Shown: positions 1 through 10,368, counted from the stretch's first letter. The stretch: 64,000 bases of DNA from CAZOZZ01 sp965262425 (GCA_965262425.1 OZ253536.1:186001-250000); one strand, 5' to 3'. The notes: generated by a model from the sequence alone, not told the origin. Numbers and translations are program-made.

Positions 1-1129
1 ATCAACATCGTCTCGAAGTCGGGCACCAACGATTTTCACGGGTCGGTCTATGGTTTCCTGAGACACGAGAAACTCGATGCCGCGGATCCGTTTGCCTTCG
101 ACCTGTCCGGTGACCGGCTCGAACGTATCGAGCCGCCGTCGGACCGTCAGCAGTTTGGCGTGACCCTGGGTGGACCGATTGCGAGAAACAGGACTTTCTT
201 CTTTGCGGCCTATGAAGGGCTCCAGCGAAATGAATCCAACTCGGTCCCGGTTTTGACGGATCGATCCATATTTGAGCCGACACCGGCGCAGGAACAGATT
301 CTCGGCGTTCTGCCCGCCCCCGCCAGCGCCGCGCTCCGCCAGGTCTTGACCAGCCCGCCCGGCACGAGGGCGCTGTTTGAGGAGAATAGTGGGGTCTTTC
401 CTTTCGATACGTCTTCAAACAAGTTCTCGCTTCGCCTGGACCACAGTCTCGACGACAGCAATCAGTTCATGCTTCGTCTGAACCTGGCCGACATCACGGA
501 AACCAATCCCAACACCCGGGCGCTGGTGGGTGCGTCACGAGGCTTCAGTACGGACATCCTGGATGGCGACAGCTTCGTTTCCTGGACTCACGTCGCCAGT
601 CCAACCGTCGTCAACCAGGCACGATTCCTCTTCAACTACCGCAACTTTTTCGTAAGCACGGCCGAGAAGTTCGGACCGGAGATCAACATTAATGGATTTG
701 GCTTCTTCAATCGCGATGCGTTTCTTCCGAGCAACACCATTTCCCGGAACTACGAGTTTTCAGACAGCCTGAACATTGTCCGCGGAGCACATAACCTGAA
801 ACTGGGTGGTCGCGTCTTGATTCGCGGGATTGCAAACGACGCTTTCGTGTTTTTCAGCGGCCGTTTTTTCTTCGGTGAGTTGCCCGGAGCTCTGATCAGC
901 CCGGCTCTAGCTTCAACCTCGATCAACGGCCTGCAGGCATTTAACCTGGGGCTGCCGCAGGCCTATCAGCAGGGTTTCGGGGACCCCCGAGTCGGTTCGA
1001 CGATTCCGTTTTTTGCGGGGTATGTCCAGGATAGCTGGAAACTGACGCCGAACCTGACGCTCGACCTGGGGATACGTTACGAACTGGATGATCGAACCGA
1101 TCCCGTGCCAACCGACACGAATAACTTTT

Positions 1130-2655
1130 GCCTCCTCAGTAAAATCTGTGGGCGACATCGGGTTCCGGTAACGCTCCAAGCGTGTGGTAGAGAGCGACTT
1201 GGGCAGCTCTAAAGGTCCGAAAACCATACGCTTTTCTGGTGGTCACTTTCGCTTTGTTGTTGAAACCTTCGACGATGCCCCCGGAAATCCGCTTTTTGGC
1301 ACGGAACCAGTTGAGCAGGAGTTCCCGGTGGGAGCGGAGCATGCGCGCCACCTTTTTCATGGGCTCGATCCGGGATCGCATCGTCCGCCGGCACCAGGCA
1401 TCCATGAATTGACCGGCCCAGTAGGGCGACGTGTACTCCCAGAAGAACTGGAAGTCCTCCTTGAGCAGAAAGCTCCGAACGGTCCGCAGGTTGTACTGGA
1501 GCAGGTCGGCCAGCTTGATGTCTTGCTTGTCGGTTCGGTTCTGGGGGCGCTTGAGCAAACACCACCGGGAGTGTTTCAGGATCGGCTCCAATCCCGCGGC
1601 TTTCATATCCCGGGATTCCTGGGCTCGAACCTCATCGATGGCCTTATTCATGTGCATGGCGATATGAAACCGATCCAGAACATGCAGGGCCGTCGATGCT
1701 TTCTTGGAAATCACCTTCAGATACGGCTTCCACATGTCGCTGCACACGAACTTCAACTCGGCGGCGCGCTCGACTCCGAATTGCTGGAAGAAGCGCAGCA
1801 ACGTTTTCACCGTGCGATCCCGGCCGACCCAGAGCAGCCGCTTGGAATGCCGGTCGATCTGGTAGACCACCGTCAGGTACTTGTGCCCCCGGCGCCAGAG
1901 AATCTCGTCCACGCCAATCGCGGTCACACCCTCCAGGTCCCGGTGCGCCAGCCCCCAGCCGACGATCCATTCCACAGATCGAAACACCTTCTCCCAGGAA
2001 GTCCGGAAGATGTCGGCAACCTCCTGCCAGGACATCCGCCGCGCCCAACCGGCCAGAAATTGCATATACGTCCGCGTCAAGGTTTGCTTACCCTCGGCCC
2101 AGGGCACCGATTCGACCTTCACGCCACAACGCCTGCAATCCACACGCCGCATCAGATACACGAAGAACACGGGAAAGCCCCACAGCGGCACAAACTCGAA
2201 CAGGCGGGCCTCCAGCGTGTCGTAACCCGGTCCCGCACGCCCGCAGCCCGAGCAGACCGGCCGGCTGTTGCGTCGTGGAAATATCTCCACCAACAGTGCC
2301 GTCTCGCCCCCGATTCGTTCCCATCGCACTGCTCCGTAGACAAAGGACTTGAACTTCTGCACTCGATTCAGAATAGTCTTCACTTGCACCCTGGTCTCGT
2401 CTCTCCTGCTTTGGATTTGTTTGGTGCAATACCAAATACAGGATTCGAGCCAGGGTGTGCTACATCCCTTTCGTTCTCATCGTCGGTTTCTCCTCATCCC
2501 GGCCTGTGTGGAAGTGTGAATCGGCCCCACGTCTTTTCCGGCCGATTCAAGTCGCTGTGGAAATCCGCGCGTCTCTTACCGGATTCCCTCAGCGTCGCCA
2601 CTTTCCACAGGCCACTCATTTGCCCGTTTCTACCCACAGATTTTGCCGAGGACCC
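1130..2655 (-). mobile_element. ISL3-family insertion sequence, complete
   Basis: A 1526-bp element with imperfect 23-bp terminal inverted repeats. The left end begins GCCTCCTCAGTAAAATCTG; the right end read inward begins GGGTCCTCGGCAAAATCTG. It is flanked by an 8-bp target duplication that matches at 7 of 8 positions (taactttt at 1122-1129, taactttg at 2656-2663), the length known for ISL3. It carries one transposase gene on the minus strand and interrupts the receptor gene. Both ends match the two ends of the 317-bp element found three times elsewhere in the window. Confidence 0.9.
1136..2389 (-). CDS. ISL3-family transposase
   Basis: A 417-residue transposase with a GTG start. The N-terminal third holds a zinc-finger-like module (CSGCGRAG near residue 45 and a CRRCGVK pair near residue 85), followed by a helix-turn-helix-like stretch (MSWQEVADIFRTSWEKV). 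The DDE catalytic core includes AIGVDEILWRRGHKYLTVVY, CSDMWKPY and, near the C-terminus, SGGIVEGFNNKAKVTTRKAYG, which is the ISL3 signature region around the catalytic Glu. The length is normal for the family and the gene appears intact. Its stop codon lies inside the left terminal repeat. Confidence 0.92.
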   Translation of the reverse strand: MQVKTILNRVQKFKSFVYGAVRWERIGGETALLVEIFPRRNSRPVCSGCGRAGPGYDTLEARLFEFVPLWGFPVFFVYLMRRVDCRRCGVKVESVPWAEGKQTLTRTYMQFLAGWARRMSWQEVADIFRTSWEKVFRSVEWIVGWGLAHRDLEGVTAIGVDEILWRRGHKYLTVVYQIDRHSKRLLWVGRDRTVKTLLRFFQQFGVERAAELKFVCSDMWKPYLKVISKKASTALHVLDRFHIAMHMNKAIDEVRAQESRDMKAAGLEPILKHSRWCLLKRPQNRTDKQDIKLADLLQYNLRTVRSFLLKEDFQFFWEYTSPYWAGQFMDAWCRRTMRSRIEPMKKVARMLRSHRELLLNWFRAKKRISGGIVEGFNNKAKVTTRKAYGFRTFRAAQVALYHTLGALPEPDVAHRFY

Positions 2656-3947
2656 TAACTTTGCTCCCAGGTTCGCGTTCGCCTGGGACCCGTTCGAGGA
2701 TGGCTTGACCACGGTCCGCGGCGGATATGGCATTTTCTATTCGCCGCACTACTACCAGTTGGATTTTGTTGCCAGGGCTTTCGCCAACCTCGACGATCAT
2801 CGCCAGATCGCCCAGGTCTTTACGACCATCCAGACACCGGGAGCAGCCAGCGCGGCCAACATTTACCGGACCCTTTCGGCGCAAGGCGTGATCACTCTTC
2901 CGTCACCGACAAGATCAATCACCGAGGCGGACCTCGGTCAGTTCGGAATCAGTGTCACACATGACGGCCCGGTTCCGCCGTTGACCGTGTTGTTCAGGAA
3001 CTCGGACGACTTCGTCAATGCCTACTCCCAGCAGGCCTCTTTGGGCATCGAACGCGCCATCAATCAGACCCTGTCCATCGGCGCCTCCTATATGTTCTCT
3101 CGAACCCTCAAGATCATTCGGGCGCGCGACGACAATTTGCTGCCGGCTCCGGTCGATCCGGATCTTGGTATCCCCGTCTGGTCCCCCCAGTTCTTCAAAC
3201 AGCCACTGCTGTTTCAGGACAACGTCTATGAATCAACGGGCAGGGCTTTCTATCACGGGCTCGTGTTCGAGATGACCAAACGGTTTGCCGACCAGTTCAG
3301 TCTGAATCTCAACTACACCTTCAGCAAAGCGATCGACGAGGTCGTTGATTTTAATTCCGATTTCCAGGCGACGAATCAGTTAGATCTCGATGCGGAGCGC
3401 GCTCTGTCGTCATTTGATCAGCGCCACAAACTCGTCATGTACGGGACGCTGGAGACTCCGTTCGAGACCGGCAGGGACGCCTGGGAGGCCGCGCTGGCCG
3501 ATATCTCGTTGACTGCGATCCTTCGAGGCAACAGCGGCCGGCCGTTCAACCTGCTCGTTGGCGCCGACATCAACGGCGACAGGCACAGCACGACCGACCG
3601 ACCTCCCTTCGCCGGCCGTAACACCGGCCTGGGTCCCGATTTCTGGACGCTGGATTTCCGCCTGAGCAAGCGGATCCAATTCGGGGATGGCGCCAATATC
3701 AGTTTCATAGCGGAAGCTTTTAATACGCTCAATCGGCTGAATTTTCAAAGTGTCAACAACACGGTCGGGAACATACCCGGTCCGTTTGATGTCAGGGGAC
3801 GGAAGGATGTGGGTCCCAGCCAACCGCTCGGATTCACGTCCGCGTTCGATCCGAGACGAATCCAATTGGGACTCCGAGTGACTTTCTGACTTCCTTCGAG
3901 CAGGTTCGGTGCACGTAAGCCGCCGTTGGAAGTGATGGAACATTACA

Positions 3948-4763
3948 TTGATTAACCTGAATCGAACCCGCGTTTCGGATCTGCCTCCGGGCACCTGGAT
4001 GAACGAGAGCCGGGACAGGTGGTTGAAGTGTTTCCGGTCGTTGGTGAGTCTTCTGGGTCTGACCCTCGCTTCGGCAACCCTTCTGTTACCAATCTTTGTA
4101 TTGGGCCTGGTCGACCGATCCGGTCGACTCGGTTGGTTTTCCAGCCGCCTCTGGGCCTGGACGGTTCTCGTCACCGGCGGAGTCCAGGGAATACGGTCTC
4201 AAGGGTTCGAATATCTGAACGGTGTCCGTGGTGCGATCGTGATGAGCAACCACGAAAGCTTGTTCGATCCCGTCGTCATGATAGTGCTGTCGAAAGCTCC
4301 GATACGGTTTTTCGCCCGGCAGGACCTCTTCTACCTTCCGCTGTTCGGCTGGGCGATGTGGTCGAATGGGCATCTGGCGGTTCGTCGCGGAAACCGGAAT
4401 GACACACGACGCAGTCTGGGAAAAGCCGCGCAGGCTATCGCCGACAAGAATCGCGTACTGATCTATCCTGAGGGCACCCGGTCCGATAGCTCCGAGTTGC
4501 TGCCTTTCAAGAAAGGCGGCTTCCTGCTCGCGGTTCGATCAGGAGCGCCGATCATTCCCGTCGGAATTGCCGACACGCGCAAGGTTTGTCCGAAAGGCTG
4601 GCACCTGACCGGACGCAGTCCGGTGTCTGCGGTAGTGGGGCGCCCGATTGAAACCACGGGCTATACAATGGGGACAAGCGACGTTCTGATGGAAGTTGTT
4701 CGCCGGCGGATCCTGGAACTCCGGTCCGAGGCCGTGCAACTGAACGCGAGAGGGGAGGGCTGA
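3948..4763 (+). CDS. PlsC-like 1-acyl-sn-glycerol-3-phosphate acyltransferase
   Basis: Membrane-associated lysophospholipid acyltransferase of the PlsC/LPLAT family, expected to transfer an acyl chain to lysophosphatidate or a related lysolipid. A hydrophobic segment lies at about residues 31-55. The catalytic HX4D motif is NHESLFD (H102, D107), the arginine block is FFARQDLFYLP, and the acceptor-site motif is YPEGTRS (about 173-179). The start shown is TTG; an ATG at 3999 just before the membrane segment is an equally good choice. Its stop overlaps the next start by one base, so it is translationally coupled to the radical SAM gene. The patatin array follows, so this could be part of a lipid-remodelling locus (inference). 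Confidence 0.85.
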   Translation: MINLNRTRVSDLPPGTWMNESRDRWLKCFRSLVSLLGLTLASATLLLPIFVLGLVDRSGRLGWFSSRLWAWTVLVTGGVQGIRSQGFEYLNGVRGAIVMSNHESLFDPVVMIVLSKAPIRFFARQDLFYLPLFGWAMWSNGHLAVRRGNRNDTRRSLGKAAQAIADKNRVLIYPEGTRSDSSELLPFKKGGFLLAVRSGAPIIPVGIADTRKVCPKGWHLTGRSPVSAVVGRPIETTGYTMGTSDVLMEVVRRRILELRSEAVQLNARGEG

Positions 4764-6244
4764 TGCGAGTTGGGGTCATCATGGTGTGGCGTCCGAAGAA
4801 CTACCCCGCCTGGACGGGCAGAGATTCAGAGCTTGGCCGGCTGGTGCCGCCTGCGCTCGCCAGCGACAAGACCGCGTCGCCATATACCGCAATCCACCTG
4901 GCGTCGTTGCTCCCGCGGCACTGGACGATCACGATAGCCCATGAAATGGTCCGTGATGTGGATCTGGACATGGACGTTCATGCCGTTTTTCTCTCGACCA
5001 TGGATTGGTGCGCGGACCATGCCAAATATCTGGCGCGAGAATTCGGCAGACGCGGAGTCAAGGTGATCGTGGGCGGGCTTTTCCCGACGCTCAACCCGGC
5101 TTACTTTGCCGATGTTGCCGACGCCGTCGTTGTTGGAGAGGCGGAACCGGTGATCGGCCGGATCATTGCCGACCTCGAACGATCGCGTCTGGACCCCATC
5201 TATAAGGCAGAAGGTCCCGCGGATCTGGATGAACTGCCGGTTCCCCGTTACGATCTGGTGGAAACAGATTTCCAGGTCCCGATGAGCTACGAGGCCACGC
5301 GCGGGTGTCCCTTCACCTGTTCGTTCTGCGTTCTGTCGGCGATCCGGCACCCCTTTCGGCACAGACCGGTCGCAAACGTCATCCGAGACATCCAGGCCGT
5401 TCCTTCGGGCTGGAACTGGTTGCAGCGCAAGTATCTGATGCTCTGGGACAACAACCTCGGCGCCGACCGGGAATACTTCCGGGATCTCTGTCAGGCGCTC
5501 ACGCCCTTGAAGAGAATCTGGGCTACGGAAACCTCCATCGACACCGTGACGCCCGAGTCGGCACGGATGATGGGAAAGGCCGGTTGCCGCTTCGTGTACA
5601 TCGGGCTGGAGAGCTTATCGCTCGACAGCCTGCGGACTGCGAACAAACTGCATAACCAGGTCGCGCAGTACAAGCAGAGAATCCGTTACCTGCATGACAA
5701 CGGCGTTCTGATCATGAGTATCTTCCTTGTCGGCCTCGACGGGGACACACCGCGGTACCTGGAGGATCTTCCGAACCTCGTCCACGATATCGGAGTCGAC
5801 GTTCCGGTCTTCTCTCTGGCGGCGCCGATCGAAGGCACTCCCTTCCACGCGGGGCTCCGCGATTCCGGCCGCCTTCTCCAGGGAAACATTCTGGGTGATC
5901 TGGATGGGATGCACCTCGTGTACGAGCCGACGGGCATGTCTGCCGACGAACTGGAGTTCGCGCTCTTTCGATGCATGAAGCGTGCCTACAGCCCCAGGAG
6001 AATAGCGGGGCGGATCTTGAGGAGGATGGGTAAGAGTCCCTGGACCCCGCTGGCCAACGCAACCGCCAACCTTTCGTTCATCTCCTATCAGCGTACGCTC
6101 GCCCGGGTGGGCCTGGAACGAGTGCAGGCGAGAGGAAAGTGGCCCGGGGCTCGAACGACTCTGGCGAAATCGAAAGGCGACCGATCCAAAGGGACGGAGT
6201 CGGACGTTCGTTTGCCGGCCGCCCGTGCCGCGACTCGGAACTGA
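4763..6244 (+). CDS. B12-binding-domain radical SAM protein
   Basis: A 493-residue radical SAM enzyme. The N-terminal part (about 1-140) looks like a cobalamin-binding Rossmann domain (VKVIVGGLFPTL, DAVVVGEAEPV). The 4Fe-4S cluster motif follows as RGCPFTCSFC, with C182, C186 and C189 in CX3CX2C spacing. The region FVYIGLESLS (about 280) is the typical ExS radical-SAM barrel segment. The C-terminal 60 residues are basic and low in complexity. B12-dependent members commonly methylate unreactive carbons or rearrange lipid or sugar precursors; the substrate cannot be read here. It is coupled to the acyltransferase upstream, and the first patatin remnant begins 16 bases downstream. Confidence 0.85.
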   Translation: MRVGVIMVWRPKNYPAWTGRDSELGRLVPPALASDKTASPYTAIHLASLLPRHWTITIAHEMVRDVDLDMDVHAVFLSTMDWCADHAKYLAREFGRRGVKVIVGGLFPTLNPAYFADVADAVVVGEAEPVIGRIIADLERSRLDPIYKAEGPADLDELPVPRYDLVETDFQVPMSYEATRGCPFTCSFCVLSAIRHPFRHRPVANVIRDIQAVPSGWNWLQRKYLMLWDNNLGADREYFRDLCQALTPLKRIWATETSIDTVTPESARMMGKAGCRFVYIGLESLSLDSLRTANKLHNQVAQYKQRIRYLHDNGVLIMSIFLVGLDGDTPRYLEDLPNLVHDIGVDVPVFSLAAPIEGTPFHAGLRDSGRLLQGNILGDLDGMHLVYEPTGMSADELEFALFRCMKRAYSPRRIAGRILRRMGKSPWTPLANATANLSFISYQRTLARVGLERVQARGKWPGARTTLAKSKGDRSKGTESDVRLPAARAATRN

Positions 6245-6260
6245 TCGAAAAGGAGTCGGG

Positions 6261-6618
6261 ATGACGTCTGGTGAACAGCCGAAATCTGGTACAGGCGAAT
6301 CCATGGAGCCGGTCGACCTGTCCCTGTCCGCCGGCAGCCGCCGCGCAGGGGCTTTCCATCTGGGAACCCTCTTCACGCTGGATCGTCCTGACTTGTTGAA
6401 AGCCGTCTCGATCCTCTCCAGAGTCATCTGAAGGACAGTTTCGGAATTGAGACATTGCCTCTGATGGACGGTGGAGTAAGGGCATTGAGGGCGTGATGAT
6501 GACGGCTCGCACGGGTGACGACAAGATGCCGACCGACGATCCGGCGATGCCGACCGACGATCCGAAGAAGATGCAGAATTCGACAGAGAAGCCGCAGGTA
6601 CGGAAAGCCAGAGCCTGA
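6261..6618 (+). pseudogene. Patatin-like array unit P1, internally deleted remnant
   Basis: A 358-base relic of a patatin gene. It starts with a good ribosome site (aaggag) and ATG at 6261. The N-terminal region is recognisable (SLSAGSRRAGAFHLGTL, KAVSILS) but stops at 6431. Immediately after, in other frames, come the catalytic-aspartate block LPLMDGGV (6456-6479), then GIEGVMMTAR, then the family's tail NSTEKPQVRKARA ending at 6618. The three blocks match P2 (KVDRLPLMDGGV, GIEGVLIAAR) and the tails of P4/P5. At least two large internal deletions are needed to explain it. The oxyanion motif is also altered (SAGSR instead of SGGGGR). No function is expected. Confidence 0.8.
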
Positions 6619-6637
6619 GGCCTGGAGACGAGGCATC

Positions 6638-8559
6638 ATGTCGAAAAACAGCAGCTCGTCCCATCTGCTGGGCAAAGTGGCTCTGTCGTTTTCGGGCGGC
6701 GGGGGCCGCGCCGCTGCCTACCACCTGGGTACTCTCTCCTGTCTGGATCGCCTCGACCTGCTCGCGGACGTTTCGATAATCTCCAGCGCGTCCGGCGGCA
6801 CGTTTACCGCTGCGAAGTATGCGCTGTCACTGAAACAAGCACCTGAAGGAGAGGACCTCCATGAGACGTTCAGGAAGTTCTACAAGAGTTTCACTGACTT
6901 TCTGGTGAATGCAGACCTGATTCCTCGTGCCTTGAAGGCGTTGGTCGACAAATCGCCGAAGAGCCCGTCACCCCGTCGCACGGTAGTGAAGGCGCTGGCC
7001 GATGTGTACGATCAAACTCTTATGGATGGAGCCCGGTTTGAAAGCCTCTGGAAGGGGAGGGACATTCATCTCAAGGACATTATTTTCAATTCGACCGAAT
7101 GTAAGCACGGCATGGCGTTTCGTTTCCAGAAAACCGAACAGAATCACAAGATCGGCAACTCCAGGGTGTGGATCGACAAGAAACACGCCATGTCGATTCG
7201 AATGGCCGACATCGTCGCCGCGTCGTCGGACATACCTGTCGGTCTGGAGCCGTTGATCTTCCCCCAGGATTTCGTCTGGCCGGAAGAGAGTCCGGGCTTG
7301 TATCAGGACGTTCGGAAATACCTGCAGCGGCATTTCAAGGTCGACAGGCTGCCGCTGATGGACGGCGGTGTCATTGACAACCAGGGAATAGAGGGTGTGC
7401 TCATCGCCGCGCGTCCACCTCTCGACCCCACCGCACTCACCGAATCTGCAGTCCTCAAATACGACCTCCTGATGGAATACATGAACAGCGTCGATCCGAT
7501 GCCGAAGGACGAGTCCATCGGTTGGGTTTATGACTTCCTTCCAGACCAGGACGATCTCGGTCTGTTCATCATTTCGGATGTACCGGAGCTGTCCGAAGAC
7601 ATCTACGACCCGAAACCGGATGTCTCACTGGCGACCCTCACGGGGACAGACAGGGCGGGGTTGTACGTGGGCCTCCACCTGCCACATCATCTCGGAAGCT
7701 GGCTTACCGCTGGCCGAATGAGTGTCGTGGCATGGATTCTGTTCGTCGTTTCGGGCCTCACGGCTGTTCAACTTCTGACCTATTCGATATTCGTGGGGCC
7801 GCCCTACGGTGGGACGAGTTGGGGGTTGGGGGCATTCTTCTTTCATGCGGTTCCACTGATTCTTTCCGGAACCCTGCTGGCCGCACTTGTGCTGCTTCGT
7901 TCCACAGTCCGGAGCCTTGTACGAAAAGCATCTCCCGGGGTGCCGAATCTGTGGCAGTACCTCAAACGACTCACCCTCGACGACATCATCTACATGACCT
8001 ACGCTCGCCTCTCATCGACCTGGGCGTTGACTGGCACGATCTTTCTCAACCGCATCCGGAGACTCATGTACTATTCCCTGTACGCCTCCGACGCGCCGGC
8101 GGATGTGGACAAACACATGGCAACTCCTCGCGCCTCCGGAACCGGGAAGAAGGTCCGTGCCGGTTCTCCGCTCCACACCAGACTCGTTCTTAGTGAAATA
8201 TACGGACTTGCCCGCCCCCCGTAGACTTCCAAGTGAAGATGCCGGATAGGCTTGGGGTCAGTTCGGACATGAAAAAGGTCGCCGAATCCGCATCCAACAT
8301 ACCGACGACCTTGTGGCTGACCGAACAACAGGTCGAGACCCTTGTCATGTGCGGGCAGACGACAACCTGCTACGGAATCATCAAGCACCTGCTGATCCGC
8401 AAGGGCGAAACTCCTGCGATAGATGATCTTCTGGCGACGACGTGTGAACTATGGGAAACGTTGAAGACGGAATGCAGCGCACTCTTGCTACAGGTCGAGC
8501 GTACGAACCAAAGCCCGGGCTCCAACGAAAATCCTGCCGCCAGGACGGCGAACGCCTGA
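6638..8559 (+). pseudogene. Patatin-like array unit P2, frameshifted near the C-terminus
   Basis: Patatin-like phospholipase (lipid acyl hydrolase, Ser-Asp dyad). Start chosen at the ATG of MSKNSSSS, after a gagacgaggc site. Visible are the oxyanion loop SGGGGRAAAYHLG, the nucleophile region SSASGG and the catalytic LMDGGVIDNQG. Two or three hydrophobic segments (about residues 385-440) follow, then the family motif LSSTWALTGTIFLNRIRRL. The first frame stops at 8224. The remaining C-terminus (TLWLTEQQVETLVMCGQTTT...) continues in another frame to 8559 and aligns with the tails of P4-P8. The change of frame falls between 8196 and 8220, which includes a run of six C (8215-8220). It is the most divergent full-length copy. 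A sequencing error is possible. Confidence 0.8.
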
Positions 8560-8580
8560 ACCTGAAGGTAAGAAACCTAG

Positions 8581-10331
8581 CCCGCATTTCTCAAGAGATC
8601 TGAGATAAATCGAAACAGAGTAGGAAGGGAAAGGACCGAAAAAGGCCGCCCTGTCTGGCATAGAAGGTTTTGTCGAGAAACTTTCAAGCCAAGACGGAGG
8701 CGGCCTTTGTCATGACAGAGTGTAAAACAGAAACGATTCAATTTCACGCATTGGGTTCACGGGAAGTACGGGGTCAATTCGACGGAGGAGACATCAGCAC
8801 GGACGCGGGCGGTTTACTGTTACGAGAAACGGAAAAACGGACCGGGATCCTGAAACAGTTTGCCGAATGTTTCCGGGATCATCGGGACCCGCGATTTGTA
8901 GAACACGGGATTGAGCAACTGGTATCGCAACGGGTCTACGGATTGTGTTTGGGCTATGAGGATTTGAACGACCACGATCAACTCCGATCGGATCCAGTGC
9001 TGGCGGTGATGGTGGGTCAGACCGATCCGAAGGGCCGGACCCGGAAACAGGTTCGAGACCGCGGCAAGGCCCTGGCGGGCAAGAGCACGTTGAACCGGCT
9101 GGAACTGTCGACCGAGGAAGCGGCCAGCCACCCGACCAAGAAGATCGGCCGGGACGAAGCGGCGATCGATAGGTTGATGGTGGACGTGTTCCTCCAAGCC
9201 CATCGGCGGGCACCGCGGCAGATCATTCTGGATCTGGATGCGACGGACGATCCGATACACGGGAATCAAGAGGGACGCTTCTTTCACGGCTATTACAGGC
9301 ACCATTGTTATCTGCCGCTTTACATTTTCTGTGGGGAGTTCGTGTTGTGTTCCCGGCTACGACGCTCCGACATCGATGGTGCGGACGGATCGGTAGAGGA
9401 ACTGGAACGGATCGTGGGACAGATTCGACAGAAGTGGCCCAGAGTCCAGATCGTGATTCGGGCTGACTCGGGTTTCTGCCGCGATGAGATCCTGACCTGG
9501 TGCGAGGCCCAACACCGTGTCGATTACGTGATCGGCCTGGCGAAGAACAATCGGCTGCGGCGCGCGATTGAAACTCCGATGGCGACGGCAGAAAAGCGAT
9601 TCGGCAGGACGGGAAAGCCGGCGCGCGTCTTCAAGACGTTTCAGTATCAGACCCTCGACAGCTGGACCCGTGAGCGACGCATCATTGGTAAGGCCGAACA
9701 TCTGGCCAAGGGCGCCAACCCCCGGTTTATCGTCACCTCGTTACCGAAAGGTCGAACGACTCCAAGGCAGGTCTATGAACGGATCTACTGTGCCCGAGGA
9801 GACATGGAAAACCGGATCAAAGAGCAACAGCTCGGATTGTTTGCCGATCGGACCAGCACGGCCACCATGCGCGCCAATCAACTCCGACTCTACCTTTCAT
9901 CGGTGGCGTACATGCTGATGCAGGCCTTGCGACGGCTCGGCTTGCAGGGCACCGAATTCGCGCGGGCGCAGTGCACCACGATTCGCCTCAAGCTGCTCAA
10001 GATCGGAGCGCAGATCCATCTCACTGTACGTCGAGTTTGGATTCGGATGGCTGGAGGCTACCCTTACGCCGCGGCATTCGCTCAGGTTTACGCGAACCTT
10101 CAAAAAATCCCTCTGCGCTGTTAAGCGTTCCTTCTCACACATCCCAACCTTCCCGTCTTTGCTCAGGATAGCTGTCTCTGTAATCCGATTTCACGTCGCC
10201 ATTCCCTTCAACACCAGTCATCCAGGCCCAGTTACCCCGCTCAGTCGGCATCTTTGCTCCCGCCACCCAGCTTCCGACACCTTTTCCTTCTCCTAAATGC
10301 AGTTTCGGGCACCATTCATGAGAAATGCGGG
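8581..10331 (+). mobile_element. IS1380-family insertion sequence, complete
   Basis: A 1751-bp element with 13-bp perfect terminal inverted repeats (CCCGCATTTCTCA at both ends), flanked by the 4-bp direct repeat CTAG (8577-8580 and 10332-10335). It contains one transposase gene. It lies in the gap between patatin units P2 and P3. The P3 ribosome site and start are left intact, but the element separates P3 from any transcript that came through P2. Confidence 0.9.
8712..10124 (+). CDS. IS1380-family transposase
   Basis: A 470-residue DDE transposase of the IS1380 group. The N-terminus has the family pattern DISTDAGGLLLRE, the first catalytic Asp region is IILDLDATDDPIHGNQEG, the second is VIRADSGFCRDE, and the Glu region is YCARGDMENRIKEQQLGLF. 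The ATG at 8712 was chosen because the upstream in-frame start lies in terminal-repeat sequence. Length is normal and there are no breaks, so it may be active. Confidence 0.92.
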   Translation: MTECKTETIQFHALGSREVRGQFDGGDISTDAGGLLLRETEKRTGILKQFAECFRDHRDPRFVEHGIEQLVSQRVYGLCLGYEDLNDHDQLRSDPVLAVMVGQTDPKGRTRKQVRDRGKALAGKSTLNRLELSTEEAASHPTKKIGRDEAAIDRLMVDVFLQAHRRAPRQIILDLDATDDPIHGNQEGRFFHGYYRHHCYLPLYIFCGEFVLCSRLRRSDIDGADGSVEELERIVGQIRQKWPRVQIVIRADSGFCRDEILTWCEAQHRVDYVIGLAKNNRLRRAIETPMATAEKRFGRTGKPARVFKTFQYQTLDSWTRERRIIGKAEHLAKGANPRFIVTSLPKGRTTPRQVYERIYCARGDMENRIKEQQLGLFADRTSTATMRANQLRLYLSSVAYMLMQALRRLGLQGTEFARAQCTTIRLKLLKIGAQIHLTVRRVWIRMAGGYPYAAAFAQVYANLQKIPLRC

Positions 10332-10368
10332 CTAGGAGCCTGACGGAACGAACAGGAGGGTAAAGACG

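Larger units (their letters stand above)
1..3889 (+). pseudogene. Oar-like TonB-dependent receptor, split by an ISL3 element
   Basis: Outer-membrane TonB-dependent receptor of the Oar/carboxypeptidase-regulatory type; the 5' end lies outside the window. The first block (1-1128, frame 1) starts inside the plug domain with INIVSKSGTNDFHGSVYGF and runs into beta-barrel strands (GYVQDSWKLTPNLTLDLGIR). The second block (2656-3889) resumes with NFAPRFAFAWDPF and ends RRIQLGLRVTF, a normal barrel C-terminus. Removing the ISL3 element and one copy of its target duplication restores one frame through TDTNNFAPRF. The 1534-bp net insertion changes the frame, so no full-length barrel can be made. The remaining sequence looks undamaged, which suggests a recent insertion. 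Substrate unknown. Confidence 0.9.

Noticed and set aside
1184..3889. A 901-codon open frame on the plus strand
   Set aside because: Its first two thirds are antisense to the ISL3 transposase. Only 2656-3889 is real coding sequence, the 3' part of the receptor.
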